DNA of 64,000 nt from Prunella strophiata (taxonomy: Eukaryota > Chordata > Aves > Passeriformes > Prunellidae), in assembly GCA_036583965.1 (NCBI GenBank), contig JAZBQD010000017.1, positions 29,918,810 to 29,982,809 of the forward strand, written 5' to 3'. The notes beneath the pieces are model-generated. The model had not been told where the DNA came from, searched no databases, and saw only the letters and a list, made by a program, of their open reading frames with translations. Shown here piece by piece: positions 55,348 to 64,000 of the stretch. The first letter of the stretch is position 1, and the number at the start of each line of letters is the position of its first letter. Made by a program: the position numbers and the translations under genes.

Positions 55348-56139
55348 TTTTGTTCCTCAGGTTTGCATCTCACAAATTTTCCTTGATGTATTTCTCTTCA
55401 TTTAACTAGGACCAGAATGTGGCCCAAAGGATGAGTTTAGTTTGGCTGAAATAATTTTTCTCTGGACAGGGCTCTTATTTAGAGCTCAGTAATACCTGTA
55501 AAACATATGTTCTCATTTTCAGAATCCCCAGAGTCTAGGAAAAACATTTGTTTTCCACATCAATCCTGAGTCAGTGCTGTGCCAACTGAACACACAACAA
55601 AAAATCAAAAGTATAGAAGAGGCAGAGTGACCCTGACTAAACTGATAGGAATTCAGTGCAAAAGAGGCCATTTGCTTCTGTCTGGATGGATGCATCTGCT
55701 CCAGCACTGACAGCATCCTTGTTCATTACTAGTCAATGACTTCAAGACTGTCACTGGCTATATAAACACTGATATTAAATGGTCACACGTGGGTTACTAG
55801 GGCTGTAACTCACATGGTGTGTTTGCCTTCATAAATGGGCTCTCTCAGTCTTGCCTCTCTCAACCCAAGTAATGGAGTCAGTAAAGGTGAGTGGAAATAA
55901 ACTCCATACATCTGCTTTGTCCCTCCTACATGCCTATACTTTTTAACCATTCAGCAAGTCATGTTCTTTGTCCCTGAAAGGCCTTTCTTTGTCCAAGAGC
56001 AAGCCTTACTCCAACAGCAACTCTAACAAGGTATTGCTAGAAGCTTGTCAGGGTTCTTTCTGAGGAAGGCAAAAAGGGGAAGAAAACTGAGTGGAAACAA
56101 AAGAATAAATCATGTATTAGAAATCAGCATTAAGAAATA
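55348..56139. other. DNA just downstream of the inferred NRG1 3' end
   Basis: AT-rich sequence with no recognised feature. It could still be transcribed if NRG1 uses a more distal polyadenylation site than the one proposed at 56161-56166. Confidence 0.5.
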
Positions 56140-56160
56140 GAGGTGAAAACTGATTGCACT

Positions 56161-56166
56161 TTTATT
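56161..56166 (-). promoter_or_regulatory. Candidate NRG1 polyadenylation signal AATAAA
   Basis: On the minus strand the sequence reads CCACTAATAAAAGTGCAATC, a canonical AATAAA hexamer about 1.06 kb after the NRG1 stop. Cleavage would be expected 10-30 nt further, near 56140. I found no earlier canonical hexamer on this strand in the 3' UTR. A weaker TATAAA-type variant lies nearer the stop, around 57090-57098. Assignment is by motif and position only. Confidence 0.45.
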
Positions 56167-56254
56167 AGTGGCATTTGTTTTCCAGCTAGATCTCTTCCTT
56201 GCTTGATTACAGATATCTATTATATTTGCCCCATTAACATAAACTAATATAAAT

Positions 56255-56312
56255 GTTTTCTTTCTTTTTTTTTTCTTTTTTGTTTTCTTCTTTTTTTTTT
56301 TCTTTTTTGTTT
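56255..56312. repeat. T-rich tract in NRG1 3' UTR
   Basis: Almost pure T with single C or G interruptions on the plus strand, hence an A-rich run in the NRG1 message. It is followed by 'gtttaaatagag'. Confidence 0.9.
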
Positions 56313-56508
56313 AAATAGAGTATTGGGTTCAAAGCCTCAGCTAACTTAAACCCATTTCCTAAGGGATAACTAGAACAATTAATATCTGGAAAATAATGAA
56401 ATGGCAGCTCCTAGTGATTACAAGCTGACCTCTGATTAATAATATATTTGGTTTAAAATCACAGTATTACTTTCTTTCTATAAGTAACATTATTTAATGC
56501 AGGTTGGC

Positions 56509-56522
56509 TTTTTTTTTTTTTT
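56509..56522. repeat. T14 homopolymer in NRG1 3' UTR
   Basis: An uninterrupted T run on the plus strand, after 'aggttggc', inside the inferred 3' UTR. Confidence 0.9.
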
Positions 56523-56680
56523 GTTTGTATGTTTTTTGTTATCCTGCTGTAATTAATAGTAGCATGCTGTTGGATCTACTATTATCCCAGTGCTCAAAGA
56601 AGCAAACCTTTTGGCTGGCAAAGAGCAGACAAAACTCATCTCATATACGGAAAGCAAATAAAAGTTATCATATAAGAAAC

Positions 56681-56772
56681 TTTTTTTTTTACTTTTTTGT
56701 CTTTTTTTTTTTTTTTTTTTTTTTTAGTATTTTTTTTTTCCTTTCTGACTCTGTGTGTGTGTATACGTGTGT
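56681..56772. repeat. Long T-rich tract and short (GT)n in NRG1 3' UTR
   Basis: T10, then T24 (56702-56725), then T10 with short interruptions cover 56681-56740. A 'ctgtgtgtgtgtatacgtgt' tract follows from 56751. In the NRG1 mRNA this would be an (AC)n stretch followed by long A runs. Confidence 0.9.
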
Positions 56773-57224
56773 TTTTCTGGTGGAGTAGGGTGGGAGTGCC
56801 ATTACAGGGCTTTCTGTTTTGGAGACTCTACAGCAAGCGACCAGAGGGACTTCTGCAATTCTTGCAAATCATACATCCAGTCATTATAATGCAGTGCACA
56901 AAAAAGCTAGGACAACTGAGGGCTAAAAGGTTTTGCAAAATACTATGGGACAGCCATCATTGTAACTGTACAAAACTTGCTCTCAACTTAACATAACATA
57001 AAGGCACCATTGATATCTTTCCCCATTTTTGAAATACTGTAAAAAATTGCTACATATGGCACATAACACATTTGTACATACGTATATTTAATTTATAAAA
57101 GTTTTCTTCCCCTCCTGTTTTCTATCAGCGGAATTGCTAAAATAAAATAAATTGTTTAATTTAAAGGTGGAATACTTCATTATATAAAATAAAGTTTTAC
57201 ATGTGAATCTATGTGTTTTATGTT

Positions 57225-57876
57225 TTATACAGCAATAGGGTCTTGGTTAGCTATCACACTGGACAACCTTGCTTGCAACTCTTCTGGTGTGGAGAAGCGG
57301 TTTGCCGGGTTAGTCCTGGTTTCAGCCAGCCGGAAGGCAGTGGCTGGCTCCAGACCGGTTGCCCCGGGGTTCGGTATGCTCAGGAATGGTGTATCCTCAC
57401 CTATTCTTTCATCTTCGGTTTCGGTCTCAGAGCTGCTGCTCTCAGAGCTTGTGTCAGAGTCCACTTCCACCCTGCTGGAAATGTGGCCGTTGGGCTTTGT
57501 TCTTTTGACCCTGCGGCTGTTGGTGAGTTTCTTTGGAGGCTCCTGTGCTGGTTCGTACTCCTGCGTGGTCTCGTACTCCTCATCCTCCACGATCCGCAGA
57601 GGACTTGGTGGCAGGCTGTTGCTCTCATGGGTGGCATTGTGGTGAAAGGAGTTGAATTGCTGAAGGTGGTGGTCGTACTTCTCATGCAGCTGCAGCGGAG
57701 TCACCAGGAGCAGTGGTCGCTCCTCTTCTATGAAGGGACTCACCGCCACTGAAGGGATGGAGACGGTCAAGCTGGAGGCCGGTGGTGACATTGTGGAGGG
57801 GCGGGACTTGGGAGAAGTCGGAGTGTGAAAATCAACGGGTGACATGCGAGCTGGTGTGGTCATAGCTGAGACATAC
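57225..57876 (-). CDS. NRG1: NRG1 terminal coding exon D: a-tail C-terminus and stop
   Basis: This is the last coding exon of neuregulin 1. The acceptor is TTTTCTTCAG|GTATGTC and the reading frame ends at TAA (57227-57225). It supplies 216 residues plus the completed split Arg codon. Recognisable blocks in order are YVSAMTTPARMSPVDFHTP, SPFIEEERPLLLVTP, SPLRIVEDEEYETTQEYEPA, a Ser/Glu-rich acidic run around SETETEDERIGEDTPF, and the conserved C-terminus RLSSVIANQDPIAV. Together these define the long a-tail, which in mammals carries the binding and sorting signals of the intracellular domain. Substitutions against mammalian NRG1 are scattered and the frame is intact. The open frame runs a little upstream into the intron, but the exon start is set by the AG at 57878-57877 and by phase continuity with exon C. 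Confidence 0.97.
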
Positions 57877-59115
57877 CTGAAGAAAAGAGATGGGGACAGG
57901 TTGCGAGCACAGGAGCAGTGGTGGCCTGTAAACACAGCAGCTCATGTGGACTGGGAGAGAAATGGCAGGGATTCCCTTAAGATCCCCGGCATCCTCACAC
58001 AGGGGCTACTAAGGAACCTTTCCTGTTCCTATTAATCCTATAAACTGCTGACTTCTGGGACTCTGGGCAAAAACATATGAAAGCAGGAGAAGCACAGCAG
58101 AACTCCCAGATCCCAGCCATGGAGATGCTGTAAATTTTTTACCAGAATAACTTTCTGGAATGAATCCAGGAGTGGGATTCAGAGACAGACAGGCTGCCAG
58201 AAACAAAATGCATTTGCAAGTATTTTCTCAAAAGGAAAACAGCTGCTACACTTCTGGAAGGATTTGACTAGAATCTGGGGTACATGCAAACAGACAGGGG
58301 GAAAGAAAGTAAGGGAACTGAAGGACAGTCCTCTTGGGGCTTCACCCTCTTCTGGCAACCAAACTGTCTCAGACTAGGAAGGAAAGTAATGTTTGGATAA
58401 AATACAGAGCCAGATTCTGCAAATTTTAATCACCAAGGGTAGTCAGAGAAGCATTTGTAGCACCATCCCAGGAGCTTTGTGCTGCTGCACTCCTGGATGC
58501 TAGTTACCCTGGCTGGTAGATCTATCTGCAAAGCAGCACACAGTATCATTTGTCCTGATATGGGAACAAATACTGAAAGACAGGATTGTTTGGCCTAGTA
58601 CCCATGATTTCTCCGCAAAATTTGTCCCTGTTCCTGTGGGAAGGGTAGTGGTCAGAAGTGATTTCTGAAAATGAAGCTCAGGTGCCATTACAGGGTTTGT
58701 CCCAAAGAAACAGAACAAAAATGTGAAGCTCTCAACCAGTTTTAATCGGTAGACATGCTATGAGGTCATGTAGATTCATGCCAGGTGAGGATCTGCCTAA
58801 AACCACTTGATCAAAAGCACAGTACCCAGCCTGACACTTTGCATGGTCTGGCTTTGCTTTTATTCTTATGCTGAATTCACCTGCCCAAATTTTCTCTGTG
58901 TCTAAAGTTAAAATCGTTCTAAGCTCCATCACAGGCCCATTGAGAAAAGCTGTATGTCTATGTTTGATGTAGTTATTTAGTTTTCCATTAGTGGTTTATT
59001 TATTTGAGCCTGAAATTACCAAAATAAACCTGAATCCATCTTTCTTATCCAATCTATGACTCAGTTGCACATATTACACTTGATAAAAATGGAGTTACAG
59101 GAAAAGGGAGAAAAT

Positions 59116-59205
59116 GGGGCGGATTCTGGACAGATGTGCAGTAGCGTAAATTGATTTCACTAGAGGCACAATGATTGCACATTGATTTACATGAACTGAG
59201 GAGCA
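59116..59205. repeat. Decayed palindromic repeat in NRG1 intron C-D
   Basis: The segment 'ggggcggattctggacag', then 'gcgtaaattgatttcacta', then 'gattgcacattgatttac' and 'atgaactgaggagc' resembles the palindromic amniote repeat built on 'gattctg...gtgtaaat' and 'atttacac...ctgagg'. The two outer arms are visible and the central inverted core is poorly kept. Confidence 0.4.
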
Positions 59206-60381
59206 AAGGAAAAAACCAAACCTAGAGTTATGCATGGGAATTAATCAAGTTAGTTAAGCAAAGGGCAATGAATAGGTCTGTGCATTGGATGAATTAAGTA
59301 ATTTTTTTCAGCTTCCATGAGTGAGCTTTTCATCCCTTTCACATTTTTAATAGGCATTGTCTGAAAAACTGAAGCCTTTCTACTTTCCCAGTTTGTACAC
59401 TGTTGGATATACGTCTTTACGACACACTGGATTTTAGCTAAACTGGTTCTGTAAACCCACTGAGTTGGTTAAATGTGTTCAATGCACTGTGCAGGCTTCC
59501 AACAGTGTCAAGTTACTCATACTGGAATGTTGTGCATTCACACATTTCTGGTCTATTCCCCCACACCCTAACAGGGCAGTGCTAACTAGCTGCTGTCTGC
59601 AATCTGAGGCTCAGGAGCTGAACTTGTGCAGCTCTAGCCCATCCTGAAAGAAAGGTTAGAAGGCAATTGATTTATTCAGCTTCATGGCCAAGTATGCTGG
59701 CTCAGTGAAAGGGGATCAGAGCGTACCCATGGCCATCCAGCACACATTAACTTGTTATATGCTGCCAGCTTCATCATATAGTCCAGCCTTTTGTGCAGAG
59801 ACAGTGTTTTTTGATCTTCTCTCCTGTAAGACAGCTAAGGACATCCAAGACAAAACTGCTTGTGCCCTCTGCTTGTGTACACAGGTGGCAGGGCATGGGG
59901 TCCAGAAAACATATGGGGTAACGCAAAACAACCCCTTGTAATGTCTGTTCAATTTAATTTGAAAATTGAGGGAGTACAGCCTTGGTCTACCAATTCACAG
60001 TACAGCAACATTTGATGGCTTCAGGAAGTAATTTGTCAGCTCCTACATTCCTTTATGTTTCTGAGTAATTTTTAGTTCCAAATAACTCTCACTTTCTCCC
60101 TTATTTACACAAGCCATCTCAGGAACAATTGGCGATGTATTTCCTGCTTGCTAAAAAAAGATGAGGCCTGCAATTAATGCCCAGGGAACTATCATCTCCC
60201 ACGTTCCAAATCCGTAATCGCCTTAGGCACAGGATAGGCTGTCAATGCCTGATGAATTATCACAGAAATGCTGCTGCTATTGACCTATAGTAAACCTTCA
60301 AGAGACACAAATAATTGATGAAATGCCTTTCTTCCCAGAGAAACAAAAAAGAATATGGTCTCCCCTCTCCCCCCAGTGCCA

Positions 60382-60394
60382 CCCCCCCCCCCCC
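60382..60394. repeat. C13 homopolymer in NRG1 intron
   Basis: Thirteen C in a row on the plus strand, preceded by 'ctctccccccagtgcca'. On the NRG1 sense strand it is a G13 run. Confidence 0.9.
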
Positions 60395-60590
60395 AATTAA
60401 ATCTAAACAGTTTGTATTGGAATGATGCTTTGGGTGTCCCATGCAATGCAGGCAGACAGCAAGAATGGTCTTCACTTCTCACATGCAGATGCCCAAATAT
60501 ACTAAGCTGTACTACTCACCATTGGCAGGCGTGTGGCCGTGCATCCTGCTCGGTTCCCAGGCAGGAGACAACATGGTATTTACTGTTACA

Positions 60591-60719
60591 GGTCCTGATC
60601 CAGCAAAGCACTTAAGCACATGCTGAGCTCTACCCATGTGAGTAATCTTGCTGATTTCAGTGGGCCTACTTGCACAATTAAAACATAATCTTGTCAAAGT
60701 GCTCTGCTGGATTGGAGCC
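60591..60719. repeat. Imperfect palindrome, ancient MITE-like repeat (in NRG1 intron)
   Basis: The ends form an inverted repeat. The left 23 nt (ggtcctgatccagcaaagca...) and the reverse complement of the right 23 nt (ggctccaatccagcagagca...) agree at 18 of 23 positions. Around the centre is 'gctgatttcagtgggcctac'. The layout resembles a palindromic amniote repeat with the pattern 'gatcctgcaaacacttaagc', 'acatgcttaactttacgcat' and 'cattgaagtcaatgggacta'. Such elements are thought to be non-autonomous DNA transposon remnants. I cannot give the database name with confidence. Confidence 0.65.
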
Positions 60720-61859
60720 ATGGCTGTTTATGTCATGTGAGCCACGTATCTTCAAATTAAATTCCATGGTAAATAACACATAATTTTTAATGAGAGGGGT
60801 AGTTTAGTATCCTTGGTGGTACTACACTCAGGGTTCTTACTCAGTGGGCCCTCTTCCTGCTGCTTAGCAGTTCTTTGTGTGGCAGAGGGATTATCACAGA
60901 AATGGCATTTGCCGTATGTGAGCATTCATTTTTCTGAAAACCACAATTTGTCTCCTACACAACTCAGTCTCCTTGGGGATCGCCTGGCTGCATTTTTGGC
61001 ATCATGGACACTCCACAAAGCCAAATCCCTTGTGATTTCGAAGTCCTCAGAGAACTGGTCCATACCCTTTTGTTTTCCTTTCATTTTGCCTATGATTCCC
61101 GGGAGAAAAGCTCTTTTTAAATGTCTTGTTTCTTCTCAGTCTTTCTATTGCTGTTCTGGGGCCATCTTGAATTAAAATGCTAGCCTAAATCTGGGCAGGA
61201 TTTTTTCAGTTAAAGTTTTTTTGTGACTGATATACTTTTAGGCAGACCTTAGCAGCTGATGAAGAAACCTTTTCAGAGAAAAAAATTACTTGGTTGGAAA
61301 ACTCCTGGCCAGGTTTATGTATAACTATTCCTGATTTAATGATGACCTGAGTCCTTCTGGCTTGCCCTTTATGTTCCTTGCTTTTATTTAATAAAGGGTT
61401 AAAAGGGGAGTTTAGGAGCTGCAACACTCCAGAAAGTAGGTGGTGGCATAATTTCTATACTGCTTAGGAGTCCTTAGTGCCTTCCTCCTGTGGATCAAGA
61501 CATTACTTTCTCACTGCAAAATCTCTCAGTCTTCTCACTTGCATCTTCTAAGAAATTGGTAATTAGGCAAAGTTCTGTTTATAGTTTTCAATGGAAATTT
61601 CTGACTAATTACTCCAATGGAGCTTTTTCAACTGCAAACTGCTGGATAATAAGACTAAATCCAGCAGAGGCAAGAAGGGAAGAAATGCTTTTGGTGGACT
61701 TTAAACTGCTACTCAGCTCTCCACACTTATGAATAAGGAGATGTATACCCTACATGAACAGCTGCACTGTTGCATTTTCTCCTGAGCTCCCAAGCTTCGA
61801 AACCACCTGGGAAAACACCATGTCTTGCCAGCTGAAAGCAACGAGGCGGTGTGTCCTAC

Positions 61860-62063
61860 CTTTCACTGTGAGGAGAGTCTCGGTAGGAGTCGGGGGTCTC
61901 CCTGGCGTGCCGGAGGAAGCCGCTGCCTTCCCGTGGCCCGCCGATGCCGTTGAGCCGGCCCCGCGGCCCTGCCGGGCTGGCGTGCCGGCTGTTCTCCATG
62001 GAGGAGCTGACGAGCACCGAGTGGCTTTCGGAGAGGATGCTTTCAGTGTGGCCATTACTCCAG
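61860..62063 (-). CDS. NRG1: NRG1 exon C (204 nt): cytoplasmic tail, GC-rich exon
   Basis: This is the third cytoplasmic-tail exon of neuregulin 1. The acceptor is CTGCTCTCCAG|CTGGAG and the donor is GTGAAAG|GTAGGA. It enters and leaves in phase 2. The peptide opens WSNGHTESILSESHSVLV, runs through SSMENSRHASPAGPRGRLNG and closes with FLRHARETPDSYRDSPHSER, all clear NRG1 signatures. The human exon as I recall it is 207 nt. The 3 nt difference here fits loss of one glycine in the Pro-Gly-rich stretch before PRGRLNG. The segment around 61880-62000 is much richer in GC and CpG than its surroundings. In frame, the codon after AGG at the exon end is TAG, so read-through into the intron would stop at once. 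The next intron is 3,983 bp. Confidence 0.96.
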
Positions 62064-62555
62064 CTGGAGAGCAGCAACCAGGAAAGGAGAAAGGGGGAGT
62101 GTGAGAGTGGGCTTTGACGGCAACTGTGTTTGAGCAGAAGTTTAGCCAGGGGAAGGAGGGGTTCTGTTGCCACACAGGATCTGCACCATAACCTTGGGAG
62201 CTGCAGAGTTTAGCAAACTTTATGAATCCACAGGCATCAAGGTGATTTTGCATGTATGGATAAAAGGAGAGGGAAGGAGGGCTTTCCAGTCATCAGAACT
62301 GTCATTGATTTAGCAATTTGCATATACTAAAATTCAGTGTGACAGTACTGGAATGCCATTCAGGTAATAAAGCTCTTTGTAAATTCCTGTGAAGATAATT
62401 AGTTAGGTGATATGACATCAAATACTGTTAGCTTTAAAATGAAAACACCACGAAGTGTGTTTTTTACAAAGGGAGCATAGATCTTCCCTGCTTTGTGGTT
62501 TTACACAGCAACAGATCAGATATTACAGCTGGTATTTGCCTTCCCCTTCCAGTAC
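62064..62555 (-). other. NRG1: NRG1 intron between exons B and C (492 bp)
   Basis: This is a GT-AG intron starting GTACTG and ending CTGCTCTCCAG. The upper part of it (minus-strand start) is pyrimidine- and AT-rich. I see no repeat or additional exon in it. Confidence 0.9.
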
Positions 62556-62686
62556 CTGTGGCTAGATGTCTGGGTGACAGTCACGGAGTGATGTGTTGTT
62601 GAGGTGTAGTGGCTTGTAGAAAACGAGGTCTCTGTTTCTCGCTCAATGACATGCTCACTGGAGATTACATTTTTCGAAACGTACTG
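62556..62686 (-). CDS. NRG1: NRG1 exon B (131 nt): Ser/Thr-rich cytoplasmic segment
   Basis: This is the second cytoplasmic-tail exon of neuregulin 1. The acceptor is TTTTTTCAG|CAGTACG and the donor is CCACAG|GTACTG. It begins in phase 0 (Q-Y-V-S-K-N-V-I-S-S-E-H) and ends in phase 2 within a Ser codon completed by the next exon. The peptide continues through ETETSFSTSHYTSTTHHS and VTVTQTSSH. It is rich in Ser and Thr and collinear with mammalian NRG1, with only conservative changes. The length of 131 nt matches the mammalian exon. A 521 bp intron separates it from exon A and a 492 bp intron from exon C, the compact cluster usual for this part of the gene. No in-frame stop or frameshift is present. 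Confidence 0.96.
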
Positions 62687-63207
62687 CTGAAAAAACCCAG
62701 ACAAACCTCAGGTTTACAAACTATAATTCACAGCACATTTGTAGACATAATTCCCAATCCCTCCTTCCCAGACTTCAACCTTTTACACGTGCCAAAGCAG
62801 AAATTTTATCACTTAAGTACATGCAGAAACCATACTGACACACTTGAGGACATTCATGTACACCTCTGGGTACACAGCCCATCTAGACTCAAAATAGGAG
62901 GAGACAAATGAGGAAAGTAGCAAAGGTCTGCATCCCAAACAAGCTATAAAAATGTAGTTAACAAGGGAACGAGAAGTCCCAATAGACAGACGTGTGGAAA
63001 AGCAACCTCCCATTACCATCAGATACACCAAAATTACTATTCTCTGATGGAGAAGACGGCAGCAGTTTGCGATAGCAATTTTTTCTGTGTGGAGAAAGCC
63101 AAGAGAAATCAGTCACCGGCCCGCAGCAGGCAGATGTTTAAAAGCTGTGGGGTGAGCTTTCCTGTGGCAGTGGCAGCCTAGGCTGAAACACGTGCAGTGA
63201 AACCTAC
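62687..63207 (-). other. NRG1: NRG1 intron between exons A and B (521 bp)
   Basis: This GT-AG intron starts GTAGGT and ends in a strong polypyrimidine tract, GGTTTTTTCAG. No repeat or extra exon was recognised. Confidence 0.9.
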
Positions 63208-63334
63208 ATTGACGAGCTGGACGTTGTCGGGCGGAGGGTTGGGGTGGTGCGGCCCGTTGGCCATGTTCATCACGTTGTTCCTTTCCGAGCGCAGGCTCTG
63301 CCGAAGGCGGTCATGCAACTTCTTCCTCTGCTTC
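63208..63334 (-). CDS. NRG1: NRG1 exon A (127 nt): juxtamembrane cytoplasmic segment
   Basis: This internal exon encodes the start of the cytoplasmic tail of membrane-anchored pro-neuregulin 1, an ErbB3/ErbB4 ligand precursor. Read on the minus strand it begins after a TTTCATGCACAG acceptor and ends at CAAT|GTAGGT. It enters in phase 2 and leaves in phase 0. The peptide starts KKQRKKLHDRLRQSLRSERN, a strongly basic juxtamembrane stretch, followed by a proline-rich HHPNPPPDNVQLVN segment. Both match vertebrate NRG1 as I know it, with a few substitutions. In the family, this basic cluster next to the membrane is linked to nuclear entry of the gamma-secretase-released intracellular domain. The exon length of 127 nt equals the mammalian exon as I remember it. 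The preceding transmembrane exon is not in the window. Identification is by recognition of the protein, not by a search. Confidence 0.96.
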
Positions 63335-64000
63335 CTGTGCATGAAACACAGAAAAAATTTTAATGGACAAAAGGAAAGCAGCTGCACCTTTCAGCATATT
63401 GATGTTGGTGATAATAATGTAACATAACTTTTTTTGCCAGAGTTTTCTCCACTGCTGCTAGAGCCCAGAGTAACTCTGAAAACCACAGGCCTAATTGCAG
63501 CTGGAGCTGTGGGGACCTGCACAGGGGGAAGGGTATTTGGGATCCCTTCCAGCAGTCAGCAGGACAAAGGGGGACAGGAATAAGTGAGAGGAAAAGGGAA
63601 GCCAGTTCTAAGCAGTGCTGTGTCTTAGGAGGAGAACTTTTCTGCAGTCAGAAGGGAGGGTGGAGAGATTTTAACACAGACACCTTGACACGCTTGTAAG
63701 GGCCAAGGCAAAGCTTCTGACAGCCCACTAAGTTACACCTCCCCATTCACCACAGGGAGCCGAGGTGTCTGTGCCTCAGGGCTTGCTTGTAGACACTTGA
63801 ACAGGGTCTTTGTGATGTAGCAGTTACACATTTTTCTGGTGGGATTCATCCCCCACCTCAACAGTGTACTTCAAATACATAACTGTGTTATAGAAGAGTG
63901 CAGACAAAGCCTCAGAAATCCAAAGTGAGAGTATAGGGCATATGCCTGAGCCTGAAGACTTCCTGGCAGCTCTGGAAGGTTTCGTTTCAGCAACACCAGA
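63335..64000 (-). other. NRG1: NRG1 intron upstream of exon A (partial)
   Basis: This is the 3' portion of the intron that precedes exon A, ending TTTCATGCACAG. It continues past the right edge of the window. I saw no transmembrane, stalk or EGF-domain exon in these 666 bp, and no recognisable repeat. Confidence 0.85.

Larger units (their letters stand above)
56140..57224 (-). other. NRG1: NRG1 3' untranslated region (inferred extent)
   Basis: The sequence after the NRG1 stop is AT-rich and, from memory, collinear with the mammalian NRG1 3' UTR in several blocks: directly after the stop (57000-57200), around 56400-56480 (poly-T interrupted) and near 56340-56375. The conserved blocks include the minus-strand motifs TACAGTATTTC and ATGTGCCATATGTAGC. 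It is interrupted by long T runs on the plus strand, which would be A-rich runs in the mRNA. The distal end is set by the candidate AATAAA at 56161-56166. No transcript evidence is available, and alternative 3' ends are possible. Confidence 0.7.
57877..61859 (-). other. NRG1: NRG1 intron between exons C and D (3,983 bp)
   Basis: This intron begins GTAGGA (61859) and ends TTTTCTTCAG (57877). It contains two decayed palindromic repeats (59116-59205 and 60591-60719) and a C13 run on the plus strand (60382-60394). In mammals an alternative b-tail exon (peptide beginning HNLIAELRRN) follows the SPHSER sequence. I looked for its coding pattern on the minus strand of this intron and did not see it, though a divergent version could be missed. 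Confidence 0.85.

Noticed and set aside
57211..57752. Plus-strand open frames of 144 and 179 codons opposite NRG1 exon D
   Set aside because: They are antisense shadows of a constrained coding exon. Neither has a recognisable domain, and the minus-strand frame is clearly NRG1.
58404..58470. 'gagccagattctgcaaat' as a further palindromic-repeat end
   Set aside because: Only one arm-like word is visible and no matching inverted arm was found within 200 bp.
61754..62104. Plus-strand 116-codon open frame opposite NRG1 exon C
   Set aside because: It is an antisense shadow created by the GC-rich composition of exon C.
1..64000. tRNA, rRNA, CRISPR array, bacterial operon or integrated virus
   Set aside because: Nothing with the required structure was seen. 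The spliced gene, CR1 elements and composition point to vertebrate chromosomal DNA, and no retroviral gag/pol/env or LTR pair was recognised.

Overview
The window looks like vertebrate, most probably avian, nuclear DNA. It has long intergenic stretches without convincing ORFs, GT-AG spliced exons, abundant CR1 LINE fragments (the dominant retroposon of birds and other sauropsids), mononucleotide tracts and microsatellites. The only gene I can support is the 3' end of neuregulin 1 (NRG1). It lies on the minus strand and occupies the right end of the window, with the rest of the gene beyond the right edge. I cannot name the species.

NRG1: four consecutive exons read right to left at 63334-63208 (127 nt), 62686-62556 (131 nt), 62063-61860 (204 nt) and 57876-57225 (652 nt of coding sequence including TAA). 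All intron ends are GT...AG, and the frame is kept throughout (1 + 371 x 3 nt including the stop). They encode about 370 residues of the cytoplasmic 'a-tail' of membrane-anchored pro-neuregulin, ending in the conserved DPIAV C-terminus. The EGF-like, transmembrane and N-terminal exons are not in the window. A 3' UTR of about 1.1 kb follows, with a candidate AATAAA at 56166-56161.

Positions 1 to about 56140 are the region downstream of NRG1, where I found no supportable gene. It holds five CR1 fragments: a 1.6 kb plus-strand copy (10505-12080), a 1.1 kb minus-strand copy (17828-18905), an abutting tail-to-tail pair (28110-28896 plus, 28897-29360 minus) and a short 3' tail (31450-31540). It also holds two much older LINE fossils: a reverse-transcriptase scrap at 9500-9630 and a CR1-like 3' end at 13227-13345.

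Five decayed palindromic sequences (5032-5114, 9375-9455, 55206-55347, 59116-59205, 60591-60719) resemble ancient amniote MITE-like families. Three of them lie around or inside the NRG1 3' end. Simple repeats include a (TA)n tract, a CCTCCCT-type tract, a (CTGTC)6 tract and several long T runs, some of them inside the NRG1 3' UTR.

I saw no previously undescribed multi-gene system. The observations most worth a second look are the ancient palindromes near NRG1, the LINE RT fossil, the tail-to-tail CR1 pair, a G-quadruplex-like expansion inside a CR1 copy, and the homopolymer-rich NRG1 3' UTR.
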